A stretch of DNA of 64,000 nt from JACRAR01 sp041674385 (GCA_041674385.1 JBAYVU010000008.1:28974-92973), one strand, 5' to 3'. Shown: positions 17,639 through 26,181, numbered from the stretch's first letter. A program made the numbers and translations. Notes: generated from the sequence alone by a model not told the origin.

Positions 17639-17660
17639 ATTGTAAGTTGTAAGTTGCAAG
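17633..17660. repeat. Four 7-base tandem repeats at the end of the PhoH-like gene
   Basis: The units are TTGTAAA, TTGTAAG, TTGTAAG and TTGCAAG. The first contains the TAA stop codon of the PhoH-family gene. The remaining 110 bases up to the next gene show no terminator. Confidence 0.85.
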
Positions 17661-17770
17661 GTTTATCAAAGGCGTCATGCCTGGCCGGGTCTCGGCTATG
17701 ATGATGAGTGTCCGGCGCGGATTTTTATGGCAGCTTGCCTGGGTAGTCAACGACAAGGGAGTCTGGTGTC

Positions 17771-19015
17771 ATGCAAGACGATGCGGCAGGGAACCTCGCA
17801 ACCTACAAGGTCATTCTGACAGGACTCCGTTCCGACATGCCGTCTTCGGATGCGCGGAACAAGCTCGCCGCGCTATTCAAGACGACACCCGATCAGATCG
17901 ACAAGCTGATTGTCGGTTCGTTTTACGTCCTGAAAAAGTCCCTGACCGCAGAAATCGCCGCCAAATATAAAGCCGCCATCGAGGCAGCGGGCGGTACCTG
18001 TCGCGTTGAGGCCGAGGAACGCTTGGAAAGCGCGCCGGCCCAAGTCGTCCATCCCTCCATTGCGACGCCGACTGCCCCAACAACAACTTCGGACACTAGT
18101 ACCCCAGCAGCAACTTCGGACACTACAACCCCACCCGCAAGTGCGAGCATAGGAATCTCTTCCGGATCCGCGACACATGCCCAGCAAGTGCGGCAGGTTG
18201 CGCCGAACGAAGTCCTGATCTATTTGCCGATTGAAATTGCCCTGGTACATGCTTCCGCCGCCGTCGAACAACTTGGGACAATCAAGCAACTGGACAAAAG
18301 CCAGCAATGTATAGACGGCCTTATTCGATATGGTATGCAAGCAGTGGAAATTCGCGTGTCGCTGGTTGCGAAACAGGAGAATGAGACGACCGCAACGATT
18401 CAGTTTCCCTCCGGCAACGGCTTGAGCACCGGAGAGAAAAGCGCGGCAAAACGCCTGGTAGAGACCCTGATTAATTTGGACAAGCCCGGATACAAATCCG
18501 ATCGATTCGGTATGCATCCTGCTGTGCTTGCAGGTGTACCGCTGATTCTCGCCGGCGTATTGGCGGCCGCGGCATATTTCCTGGTCCCCTCCTGGTTTCA
18601 GTCACCGACACCGAGCGCTGTGCCGAAAAACTCCCTGCAACCCGCCAACGCAGAGCCAAAGATTCTCTATCGTTTCTGGCAATCGAAATACGTGCCGGAG
18701 CCGGGTGCATACGAAGACGAGATGGTGAGCGGAAAAGTTTTGTACGAATGCAAGATTGGCGGCAACTACCCTGCCTATTTTGGCTACTTGATCATACGGC
18801 AGACATTGATGATCCAGCCAAATCCAGACGCCAAGCCCTTCCCCGTCTACATTGCCGGCATCGATTACGGAGACCGACTGCGGCATATGACACAAACGCC
18901 AGAAACTGGCGGCAAAGGCGCCATCGAATTTCTCCGGACTCAGGGATGCGAAATCCCGCCGGGGCTTGAAGCCGAGGCAAGAGCGGCCATCCCTCAGCCA
19001 GTCGTTGCGAAATAA
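17771..19015 (+). CDS. Unrecognised membrane protein with an N-terminal small module
   Basis: A protein of 414 residues. Residues 10-75 form a small alpha/beta-like module (KVILTGLRSDMPSSDARNK to AAKYKAAIEAAGGTCRVEAE) of a kind I have seen at the N-terminus of unassigned bacterial membrane proteins. Residues 90-130 are a Thr/Ser/Pro linker with internal repeats of TSDT. Residues 145-240 form a second soluble domain. One membrane helix lies at about 250-272 and the last 130 residues appear to be outside the cytoplasm. Start is set by GGGAG nine bases upstream. I do not know its function. Neighbours give no clue. Confidence 0.75.
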   Translation: MQDDAAGNLATYKVILTGLRSDMPSSDARNKLAALFKTTPDQIDKLIVGSFYVLKKSLTAEIAAKYKAAIEAAGGTCRVEAEERLESAPAQVVHPSIATPTAPTTTSDTSTPAATSDTTTPPASASIGISSGSATHAQQVRQVAPNEVLIYLPIEIALVHASAAVEQLGTIKQLDKSQQCIDGLIRYGMQAVEIRVSLVAKQENETTATIQFPSGNGLSTGEKSAAKRLVETLINLDKPGYKSDRFGMHPAVLAGVPLILAGVLAAAAYFLVPSWFQSPTPSAVPKNSLQPANAEPKILYRFWQSKYVPEPGAYEDEMVSGKVLYECKIGGNYPAYFGYLIIRQTLMIQPNPDAKPFPVYIAGIDYGDRLRHMTQTPETGGKGAIEFLRTQGCEIPPGLEAEARAAIPQPVVAK

Positions 19016-19128
19016 AAGCTCGCCGAACCCTGGCCTGTTGCCAAGCTTGGCGCGCAATCCGACACTCCCTATCGGTGATCCCTGAATCCGCTCTTACACA
19101 TACCAGGGGGAAGATACCCATATAATAC

Positions 19129-19157
19129 TTGACAAATTTGATATACTAATCAATATT
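19129..19157 (+). promoter_or_regulatory. AT-rich promoter of the glutathione peroxidase gene
   Basis: TTGACA at 19129-19134 is a perfect -35 box; AATATT at 19152-19157 is a weak -10 at 17-base spacing. The stretch 19110-19165 is markedly AT-rich compared with its surroundings. TTGAT-N6-ATCAA (19138-19153) is an inverted repeat sitting in the spacer, a possible operator. Confidence 0.45.
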
Positions 19158-19221
19158 AGCATTGAGTACGTTCTTGCGCATTGGCATCCCAGTCGGCGGC
19201 CACGGTTTCAGGAGAAGAAAA

Positions 19222-19698
19222 ATGGCGAAGTTTCATGAGTTCAAGGTCAAGTCCATCGACGGCCATGACGTTGGATTAAGTGAATTTGCCGGTAAAGTCG
19301 TACTTGTCGTGAATACCGCAAGTAAATGCGGCTTCACCCCGCAATATGCCGGTCTTGAAACGCTCTACCGGAAATACCAGACGCGCGGCTTTGTCGTCCT
19401 GGGTTTCCCGTGCAACCAGTTCGGCGCCCAGGAGCCCGGCGATGAATCGGAAATTGCCCAATTCTGCTCGCTCAGATACGACGTATCCTTCCCGATGTTC
19501 GCCAAGATCGAAGTGAATGGCGCGAATACCCACCCGCTGTACCAATTCCTTAAAGCGCAAAAACGCGGACTGCTCAGTAAAGCGATCAAGTGGAACTTCA
19601 CTAAATTTCTTATCGACCGCAATGGCAAAGTAGTAAAACGTTACGCACCGGCGACCAGGCCGGAAGAATTGAACCAGGCGATCGAAGCCTTGTTCTGA
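19222..19698 (+). CDS. Glutathione peroxidase-family thiol peroxidase
   Basis: A protein of 158 residues, the usual length for bacterial BtuE/Gpx proteins. NTASKCGFTPQYAGLE holds the catalytic cysteine (not selenocysteine) near residue 36, FPCNQFGAQEPG holds the Gln and the second-shell residues, and KWNFTKFLIDRNGK holds the Trp and Asn of the catalytic set. It reduces hydroperoxides with thioredoxin or glutathione. I chose the ATG at 19222 because GGAGAAG precedes it; a frame-compatible ATG at 19162 would add 20 residues without similarity. Confidence 0.93.
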   Translation: MAKFHEFKVKSIDGHDVGLSEFAGKVVLVVNTASKCGFTPQYAGLETLYRKYQTRGFVVLGFPCNQFGAQEPGDESEIAQFCSLRYDVSFPMFAKIEVNGANTHPLYQFLKAQKRGLLSKAIKWNFTKFLIDRNGKVVKRYAPATRPEELNQAIEALF

Positions 19699-19768
19699 AG
19701 AGAGGGCCATCAGCACACATTCGACCCGCATCGACTATGTGCCGGCAACAGCTGACAGGAGAGCGACG

Positions 19769-20194
19769 ATGAATGCCAACTTCCACTTTCAAGAATGGGT
19801 ATTCCTGGCGCAAGTCGACGAACAAGCTTTCGAGCGCCGCCGAAAGCAGTTGATCGATGACTTCCTGCGCAACTCCGGTACGCACCGGGCGCAACTTGAA
19901 GTCCTGCAACGCAAGATAGACCAGCAACGAAGCATGGCAGGCTCTCCGGAGGAAGTCTTCGTCGCGATCTCAAGTCTGATGTGCGACTCATTCTGTAGAT
20001 TAATCAGCGAAATCTCCGGACTCAAGACGGATATAAACCGGCTGCGCAGCCTGACGTCGAACATGGTGCCGACCAGTACCACGTCATTCCGCCGCAAGCC
20101 GGAATCCAGTACGTGCCTGGATCCCGGCTTGCGCCGGGATGACGACCGAGGGAAGTCCCCTGGGGGACGCATTTATCCATCAATATCAGCATGA
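19769..20194 (+). CDS. DUF3135-type protein with a repeat-derived tail
   Basis: A protein of 141 residues. The first 100 fit DUF3135: HFQEWVFLAQVDEQAFERRR then KQLIDDFL, followed by helices that end near NRLRSLTSN. Function is unknown. The last 40 residues begin FRRKPESST and continue LDPGLRRDDD, which is the translation of a dispersed palindromic repeat (20090-20145), not part of the family. The insertion probably replaced the native C-terminus. Start at 19769 has AGGAG seven bases upstream. Confidence 0.7.
   Translation: MNANFHFQEWVFLAQVDEQAFERRRKQLIDDFLRNSGTHRAQLEVLQRKIDQQRSMAGSPEEVFVAISSLMCDSFCRLISEISGLKTDINRLRSLTSNMVPTSTTSFRRKPESSTCLDPGLRRDDDRGKSPGGRIYPSISA
20088..20143. repeat. Dispersed palindromic repeat (REP-like)
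   Basis: TCATTCCG.CGCAAGCCGGAATCCAG on the left and CTGGATCCCGGCTTGCGCCGGGATGA on the right are inverted relative to each other, separated by a short loop. This motif, read as FRRKPES...LDPGLRRDD, occurs in many proteobacterial genomes. Here it lies within the 3' end of the DUF3135-type gene. Confidence 0.85.
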
Positions 20195-20268
20195 CTGACC
20201 ACTAGTGCCCGCATTTGGGTCTGGGGTACCGATGCCCGCTCTTGATTCTAGGGCACCGAGCTGCCGAG

Positions 20269-20955
20269 TCAATTCGATCCAGCCACAATGCGGAAGCGCA
20301 CATCGAGCCGATCTTGGACCACGATTGCGCCGCCAAGGATCGACATCGGTACGATGCCGAAGTCGGTCTGATTCAAGCTGAAGCTACCGGTTGCGGTGAC
20401 CCTGCCCGGCGCCGCGTCGAGTTGGACCGGCATCTCAATCACTCGTGTCACCCCGCGCAGGGTCATCGAAACGCTGAATGTCGACGCCTCTCCGTCCTTG
20501 CGCAACCCGCGAATCAACACGACAGGAAACTGTCCGGTGTCGAGCACCTTGCCGAGCATGTTGTGCCGCGTAGCCTCCACGGCATCCGGCGTTGGCTGCG
20601 TATCGAAACCGGCTTCGGCGCGTAACGCCGGCTCATCGACAGTCAGCCGGTCGAGCGGTACGCACATCAGCGTTTTTCCCTCCTGAAGATCGACATATCC
20701 ATACACGTCACGACTCGCGACGACGTGATCGTGGCCGAAGCGGGACAGCGCCCCGCCTCGATAGACCCGGATAGTGGCCAGCGAGGCGGCCGGGTCGATA
20801 CGCAACGCCTTCTGACTTGAGGCATCGAGATGTCTTGCGCATGCGGCGTCGAGGTTCGCTGCGGGTTCGACCGGAACCGGCGCATACGCAGCGCATGCCG
20901 CGAGTACAACGGCGACAAACGCACCAAACAACCTCCTCGGGATTGACTGCCTCAT
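20269..20955 (-). CDS. YceI-like family lipoprotein
   Basis: A protein of 228 residues with an N-terminal signal and a lipobox VVLAACAAY (Cys about residue 21), so probably a lipoprotein. The rest is a YceI-like beta-barrel lipid-binding domain: LATIRVYRGGALSRFGHDHVV, a central HNMLGKVLDTGQFPVVLIRG, and a final SFSLNQTDFGIVPMSILGGAIVVQDRLDV, which is the strongest YceI signature. The substrate is probably a polyisoprenoid or amphiphile, by family. Convergent with the DUF3135-type gene; same strand as ppnN, 72 bases downstream of which (in coordinates) it begins. Confidence 0.85.
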   Translation of the reverse strand: MRQSIPRRLFGAFVAVVLAACAAYAPVPVEPAANLDAACARHLDASSQKALRIDPAASLATIRVYRGGALSRFGHDHVVASRDVYGYVDLQEGKTLMCVPLDRLTVDEPALRAEAGFDTQPTPDAVEATRHNMLGKVLDTGQFPVVLIRGLRKDGEASTFSVSMTLRGVTRVIEMPVQLDAAPGRVTATGSFSLNQTDFGIVPMSILGGAIVVQDRLDVRFRIVAGSN

Positions 20956-21027
20956 GAAACTCCCGCCTTAAGATTCAATCGGTGCGGACCAATCGAAGCC
21001 GCAATCGGTGTCCGAGTTGCCGTCGTT

Positions 21028-22422
21028 TTATTCGCCGAACTCGGCGACTTCCTCGGAAATCAGGCGATAACAAGGAACGTATTTGTTCCCCGGTAGTTTC
21101 ATGCGTTGCTGCTCTACGAAAGAGGACAGCAGCGCGTCCATCGGCCCCATGATCTTGGCGTCGCCTTGAATTTCGAAGCAGCCGTGCTTCTCGATGGTCC
21201 GGATGCCATGGTCTTTGACATTGCCCGCCACCACGCCGGAAAACGCGCGGCGCAGGTTCGCCGCCAGCATGTGGTTCGGCAAATGCTTTTGCAGTTTGAG
21301 CTTACGCATGTTTTCGTGCGTCGGAATAAACGGCCGCTGGAATTCATGGTCGATTTTCAAGCGCCAGTTGAAATAGTAGGCGTCGCTTTTCTCTTTGCGG
21401 AATTCGCGTACCTGAGCGATCCCCGCCGACATTTCCCGCGCCACCCGCACCGGATCGTCGATGACGATCCGGTAGCGTTGCTGTGCCTGGGCGCCCAAGG
21501 TTTCGCCGATGAATTGATCGATCCGCCAAAAGTAGTCTTGTGCGCTTTTGGGTCCGGTAAACACCACGGGAAAGGGAAGGTCCGCATTCCCGGGATGAAG
21601 CAGGATCCCCAGCAGATACAGGATCTCCTCCGCCGTGCCCACTCCGCCGGGGAAGACCACAATGCCATGCCCGGCGCGAACAAACGCCTCAAGGCGCTTC
21701 TCGATATCGGGCAGGATAACGAGATCGTTCACGATCGGATTCGGCGACTCGGCGGCGATGACGCCCGGTTCGGAGAAGCCGAGATAGCGGCCGCCACCGA
21801 TCCGTTGCTTCGCATGAGCGATTGCGGCGCCTTTCATCGGGCCCTTCATGGCACCGGGACCGCAACCGGTGCAGATGTCCAGGCCGCGCAATCCCAACTC
21901 GTATCCCACATTCTTGGTGTAGTCGTATTCCGCGCGCGAGATGGAATGTCCGCCCCAGCAAACCACGATGTTGGGATGGGTCATCGGTTGCAGTACGCCG
22001 GCATTGCGCAGAATATGAAATACCGAATCGGTAAGGCCTTCCGATGTCGCCAGGTCGAACTTCGGATTGCTGTCGATCTCGTCGCTCACATAAAGGATAT
22101 CGCGCAGCACGGCAAACAGATGCTCGTGGATGCCTTTGATCATCTTGCCATCGACAAAAGCTCTTGCCGGCGCTCCTTTGACGTCCAGCTTGATGCCGCG
22201 CTCGCGCTGAATGATGCTGATATCGAAAGACTTGTAACGCTCCAGCAACTCCTTGCCGTCATCGATATCGTTGCCGCAGTTGAGCACGGCGAGCGCGCAG
22301 TTGCGGAAGATGCCGTATAGCCCGCCGTGACTGCTGTCGAGCAGCTTGTTGACTTCGGCCCTGGAGAGGATTTCCAGCCGGCCTTCCGGCGAGACTTGCG
22401 CATCGACTACATCGTGATCCAT
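21028..22422 (-). CDS. ppnN: Nucleotide 5'-monophosphate nucleosidase PpnN (LOG family)
   Basis: A protein of 464 residues, close to E. coli PpnN (YgdH). It cleaves nucleoside monophosphates to base and ribose 5-phosphate and responds to (p)ppGpp in E. coli. The central LOG domain is complete: CWGGHSISRAEYDYTKNVGYE, CTGCGPGAMKGPMKGA, and the PGGVGTAEEILYLLGILL motif. The N-terminal and C-terminal flanking domains typical of PpnN (ILSRAEVNKLLDSSHGGLY; CYRLISEEVAEFGE) are both present. Divergent from the binding protein gene. Confidence 0.93.
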   Translation of the reverse strand: MDHDVVDAQVSPEGRLEILSRAEVNKLLDSSHGGLYGIFRNCALAVLNCGNDIDDGKELLERYKSFDISIIQRERGIKLDVKGAPARAFVDGKMIKGIHEHLFAVLRDILYVSDEIDSNPKFDLATSEGLTDSVFHILRNAGVLQPMTHPNIVVCWGGHSISRAEYDYTKNVGYELGLRGLDICTGCGPGAMKGPMKGAAIAHAKQRIGGGRYLGFSEPGVIAAESPNPIVNDLVILPDIEKRLEAFVRAGHGIVVFPGGVGTAEEILYLLGILLHPGNADLPFPVVFTGPKSAQDYFWRIDQFIGETLGAQAQQRYRIVIDDPVRVAREMSAGIAQVREFRKEKSDAYYFNWRLKIDHEFQRPFIPTHENMRKLKLQKHLPNHMLAANLRRAFSGVVAGNVKDHGIRTIEKHGCFEIQGDAKIMGPMDALLSSFVEQQRMKLPGNKYVPCYRLISEEVAEFGE

Positions 22423-22758
22423 CCGGGGCCGCCATTACCGCGTAAGAAACGCTTCATATTATGCCGTCTCGACTGAAGCTTAACCAGAAAATTCGGGGAT
22501 CCGTATTTAGTGGTTGATTTGGCGTTGTGCAGCGCCACGAGGAAACCGTCCATACTCAGCTTGTCGGATTTACCGTCGCAGGTCGGCCAGTTAATGGACT
22601 CTGATGTCGGGATCAGAGCGCTATCGGGGGCGGCAGTCATGCAAACTGCACCTGCCGTCGTCGTCAGGAAAAGTGGATCGTACGGGAGTCTAACGCGTAA
22701 GACCAATTCGCGTATCATTGCACGATGTCATTTTCTCTCTCAGCAAGCAATACAGGTG
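22423..22758. other. 336-base gap between ppnN and the binding-protein gene
   Basis: The gap separates divergent genes and must hold both promoters, but I see no strong sigma-70 pair. A minus-strand frame of 103 codons covers 22407-22718 and overlaps the start of ppnN; it has no ribosome site or family signature that I recognise, and I do not call it as a gene. Confidence 0.4.
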
Positions 22759-23586
22759 ATGAAGTTCCCTCGCATACTTTTCTTCTGGTGCCCCTACAGC
22801 ATACTGGCAACGATCCTTTCGCTGCTTGCCTGCACCGTGATGGCGGAAGAAATCAAGATCGGCGGGACTGGCAACGCGCTGGGCACCATGCGTCTGCTTG
22901 GTAATGCTTTTAACAAGGAAAACCCAAGTATCCATGTGACCGTGCTCAGCAGCATAGGCAGCAGCGGTGCGATTAAAGCCGTTCCCAAGGGCGCCATCGA
23001 TATAGGCCTGGCTTCGCGGAAACTCTCCGCTGAAGAGCTTGCTACCGGTGTAGTAGCAATTGAATACGCACGTACGCCAACGGTCCTGGCTGTCTCGACG
23101 AAATCGAAAATTACCGCCATTACACGGAAACAAATCGCCGACCTGTATATCGGCAAGCTCACCAAATGGCCGGATGGCTCTCTGATCCGTCCCGTTCTGC
23201 GCCAGCCAGGAGACGAGAATACCAAGCAGATCAAGACTCTCTCCTCGGCTATTGAGCAGGCGCTGATCGCCGCCGAACAACGTTCCGGGTTGGCTTTTGC
23301 AGTCACCGATCAGGAAGCTGCCGATAAGATCGAGACTATCCCCGGTGCAATCGGCGTCACCAGTCTGGCATTGATCAAATCGGAAAACCGCAGGCTTCGT
23401 CCCCTGAAACTGGATGCCATTGAGCCTACGGTGAAAAACGGGTCTTCCGGCAACTACGTGCCGGTTAAACCCTTCTTTTTTATTACACAGCCCAACCCTT
23501 CGGCCACTGTGAAGCAATTTATTGCCTTTGTAAACTCTTCCGCCGGGCGGGAAATTTTGACTCAAACAGGGCACTGGATTCCATGA
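22759..23586 (+). CDS. PstS-like periplasmic substrate-binding protein
   Basis: A protein of 275 residues with a signal peptide (MKFPRILFFWCPYSILATIL...CTVMA, cleavage probably after AMA-like VMA near residue 27). The mature part resembles PstS-type binding proteins: KIGGTGNALGTMRLL, SSIGSSGAIKAVPKGAIDIGLASRKL, and the TGKLTKWPDG-like YIGKLTKWPDGS segment. No ABC permease or ATPase is nearby; a GGDEF/EAL gene follows after 26 bases. A sensory role feeding the cyclic-di-GMP enzyme is more likely than transport. The frame is open upstream to 22510, but only the start at 22759 gives a signal peptide. Confidence 0.85.
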   Translation: MKFPRILFFWCPYSILATILSLLACTVMAEEIKIGGTGNALGTMRLLGNAFNKENPSIHVTVLSSIGSSGAIKAVPKGAIDIGLASRKLSAEELATGVVAIEYARTPTVLAVSTKSKITAITRKQIADLYIGKLTKWPDGSLIRPVLRQPGDENTKQIKTLSSAIEQALIAAEQRSGLAFAVTDQEAADKIETIPGAIGVTSLALIKSENRRLRPLKLDAIEPTVKNGSSGNYVPVKPFFFITQPNPSATVKQFIAFVNSSAGREILTQTGHWIP

Positions 23587-23612
23587 TTTTTTCCTGATTA
23601 CAGGTTACACGC

Positions 23613-25802
23613 ATGTTTTCCCGCAAGGGTCCCGTATCGCAGATCATCACGCGTCTGGCGACAATCATTTCACTGGCGGTGACACTCAGCCTGCCGGTTG
23701 GCTACGTCTTGACAGCGCTTGATGATGCCAGTCAATCCCTCGAATTCAAGGCCAAGGTTAAGGCTTCCGCCCTGAACGGACTGATCGCCAGCGCTCCCGA
23801 TTTATGGACGTTCGCCGAGAACCGTATCCAAGGGTTGATTTCGCGTGAGCCTGTGCCACTCGAAAACGAACTGGTTAAGATCTTTGACGCACAAGGCAGG
23901 CTGATCTTGCAAAGCGGCAATGAACTGGCTGCACCTGTGTTAAGTAGAAGCTATCCGCTGTTCGATGCTGATCAGGCCGTTGGCCGAATTGAAGTCAGTG
24001 CTTCGCTGCTCGGCATGGCGTACCGAAGCTTAGCAGTCCTACTGCTCGGTCTCCTGCTTGGCGCGCTGGTGTTCGTGGTCATGCGCATACTGCCACTAAA
24101 GGCACTGCAGCGGGCAACGGATACCTTGTACGACGAAAAGGAACGCGCCGAGGCCACGCTGCGTTCCATCAATGACGCAGTTATCACGATTGATGCGCAA
24201 GGATGTTTGCTACAGATCAACCCGTCCGGACTAGCAATGATCCAGGCTGAAGCCCTGGAGCAGGTAGTCGGGCAACCAGTGCTTGAATTCATTGTCCCTG
24301 AATACCGTGCGGCCTATGCCGGTCTACAGCAACGCGTGCTGGCCGGTAAATCCATGCAAATGCAATTCGAAGTACTCGGTCTCAAGGGTCGGCGCCGCTG
24401 GCTGGAAACCCATTCCGTGCCCATGCTGCGTTCTGGCCAAATGTTGCATTTGGCCGTCTTCCGTGACATCACCGAGAGCAAGCAGGCAGAAGAACAAATC
24501 GAGGAATTGGCCTTTTATGATCAACTTACCGGTTTGCCCAACCGGACACTACTGCTGGATCGTTTGAAGCAAGCCATGACAGCCAGCTGGCGAAGTGGCA
24601 GCTATGGCGCACTGCTGTTCATTGATCTGGATAATTTCAAGACGCTGAACGACACACTCGGTCATGACATGGGCGATCTGCTGCTGCAGCAGGTGGCACA
24701 GCGTCTGACCAACTGTGTGCGTGCCGAGGATACTGTGGCACGTCTCGGAGGTGACGAGTTCGTGGTCATGCTGGCTAGCCTGAGCCTGGACGAAACCCAT
24801 GCCGCCAATCAGACTGAAGGCGTCGGCGAAAAAATTCTCTCCATACTCAACCAGACCTATCGGCTCAAGGATGTTCCTTACCAAAACACGCCGAGCATCG
24901 GTGCCACCCTGTTCAAGGGGCATCAGACGCAGATCGATGATCTGCTGAAACAGGCCGACCTGGCCATGTACCGGGCTAAGGCTGCGGGGCGTAACACCCT
25001 GCGTTTCTTTGATCCGGACATGGAGTCCGAAGTGATGCAGCGCGCCACCCTGGAGAAAGATCTGCGCACAGCGATCCAGGAGCGGCAGTTTCTGCTGCAC
25101 TACCAAGCCCAGATGACGAATGACCGACTGACGGGGTGTGAAGTCCTGCTGCGCTGGCAACATCCGCAACATGGCCTGTTGTCGCCTGCCGAGTTCATTA
25201 CCCTGGCCGAAGAAACCGGAATGATCCTGCCTTTAGGACACTGGGTGTTGGAAACCGCCTGTACGCAACTGGCCCTATGGGCGGCACGTCCAGAGTTGGC
25301 TCATCTCACAGTTGCGGTGAATGTCAGCGCCCACCAGTTCCGCCAACCCGACTTTGTGGAGCAGGTGCTGGCAATACTCAAGCAAACCGGGGCAAACCCG
25401 CAGCGACTGAAACTGGAACTGACCGAGAGCCTGCTGGTCTCCAATGTCGATGAAGTCATCCAGAAGATGGGTGCGCTAAAGGCCAGGGGCGTGGGGTTCT
25501 CGCTGGACGACTTCGGCACGGGCTATTCCTCGCTGTCTTACCTCAAGCGCCTGCCACTGGATCAGTTGAAGATCGATCAGTCTTTCGTCCGCGATGTATT
25601 TACAGATATAAACGATGGTGCAATTGTTCAAGCCATCATCGCCCTGAGCCAGACCTTGGGTTTATCGGTGATAGCCGAAGGAGTGGAAACCGAAGAACAG
25701 CGCGACTTTCTCTCCCGACTGGGCTGTATGGCCTATCAGGGCTATTTTTTCAGCAGACCGCTACCTGTAGAGAGTTTCGAGGAGTTTGCGCGGCAAATTT
25801 GA
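23613..25802 (+). CDS. Membrane GGDEF/EAL protein with periplasmic and PAS domains
   Basis: A protein of 729 residues. Membrane helix 1 covers about residues 16-36, a periplasmic domain 37-136, and helix 2 138-162. A PAS domain follows (180-290), then GGDEF (about 300-475) with intact RLGGDEFVV and an RAED inhibitory site five residues before it, then EAL (about 485-729). The EAL signature reads EVLLRW, keeping Glu and Leu; ELTES, DDFGTGYSSL, KIDQSFV and EGVETEEQ are intact. So both synthesis and breakdown of cyclic-di-GMP are possible. It is coupled to the PstS-like gene and probably senses it through the periplasmic domain. Confidence 0.92.
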   Translation: MFSRKGPVSQIITRLATIISLAVTLSLPVGYVLTALDDASQSLEFKAKVKASALNGLIASAPDLWTFAENRIQGLISREPVPLENELVKIFDAQGRLILQSGNELAAPVLSRSYPLFDADQAVGRIEVSASLLGMAYRSLAVLLLGLLLGALVFVVMRILPLKALQRATDTLYDEKERAEATLRSINDAVITIDAQGCLLQINPSGLAMIQAEALEQVVGQPVLEFIVPEYRAAYAGLQQRVLAGKSMQMQFEVLGLKGRRRWLETHSVPMLRSGQMLHLAVFRDITESKQAEEQIEELAFYDQLTGLPNRTLLLDRLKQAMTASWRSGSYGALLFIDLDNFKTLNDTLGHDMGDLLLQQVAQRLTNCVRAEDTVARLGGDEFVVMLASLSLDETHAANQTEGVGEKILSILNQTYRLKDVPYQNTPSIGATLFKGHQTQIDDLLKQADLAMYRAKAAGRNTLRFFDPDMESEVMQRATLEKDLRTAIQERQFLLHYQAQMTNDRLTGCEVLLRWQHPQHGLLSPAEFITLAEETGMILPLGHWVLETACTQLALWAARPELAHLTVAVNVSAHQFRQPDFVEQVLAILKQTGANPQRLKLELTESLLVSNVDEVIQKMGALKARGVGFSLDDFGTGYSSLSYLKRLPLDQLKIDQSFVRDVFTDINDGAIVQAIIALSQTLGLSVIAEGVETEEQRDFLSRLGCMAYQGYFFSRPLPVESFEEFARQI

Positions 25803-25912
25803 TCCCGGCCGCCAGCGTTCTACGCTGTAACATGCAAAATGAATATCAACCAGTAAATACGGACAGCCGGAGATTTGGGGGCAGACCGGCACAACACGCA
25901 TTTGCCGGATTA
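25803..25912. other. Short gap before the three-stem element
   Basis: Together with the element to 26181 this makes a gap of about 377 bases without a gene. CCGGCA (25886-25891) and TGCCGG (25903-25908) can pair around an 11-base loop, but no T-run follows, so it is at best a weak terminator for the GGDEF/EAL gene. Confidence 0.35.
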
Positions 25913-26181
25913 AGAGCCTATTTCAGTAGGGAGAGTGGCATGCGTTGCGGCCCAATGCGGATGATCGCGCGAAGCGAGCCGCAGTGAATGGCCGATCCCT
26001 TCACAAGGCGAGCGACAAAGCGAGCGCCGCATTGGGCCGCAACCCGTAGGGCAGAGACAAATTGGGCGCGCTGCGGTGTTGCAGCTCCTCGCGAGGCATG
26101 CAGCATCGCTTCGTCGCCGCGCCTAGCATCGCATCCCAATTTGTCTCTGCGCATACCGCTCTCCCTACTGAAATAGGCTCT
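25913..26181. mobile_element. Three-stem inverted-repeat element, possibly MITE-like
   Basis: The outer arms 25913-25944 and 26150-26181 are inverted repeats matching at 30 of 32 bases. Inside, 25945-25960 pairs perfectly with 26027-26042 (16 base pairs), and 26051-26066 pairs perfectly with 26135-26150 (16 base pairs), with an 8-base spacer between the two inner arms. The whole folds as a three-way junction with almost no unpaired bases at the junction. The inner loops contain further short palindromes such as CCTCGCGAGG (26087-26096). There is no transposase gene. No target duplication is obvious. It may be a nonautonomous transposable element or a structured RNA. Confidence 0.8.

Noticed and set aside
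18090..18140. Repeated TSDT codons in the 414-residue protein as a mobile repeat
   Set aside because: Only two imperfect copies, inside a linker; ordinary low-complexity linker sequence explains it.
23613..25802. Degenerate EAL domain
   Set aside because: EAL reads EVL, but the catalytic Glu and the other metal and base residues are present, so loss of activity is not supported.
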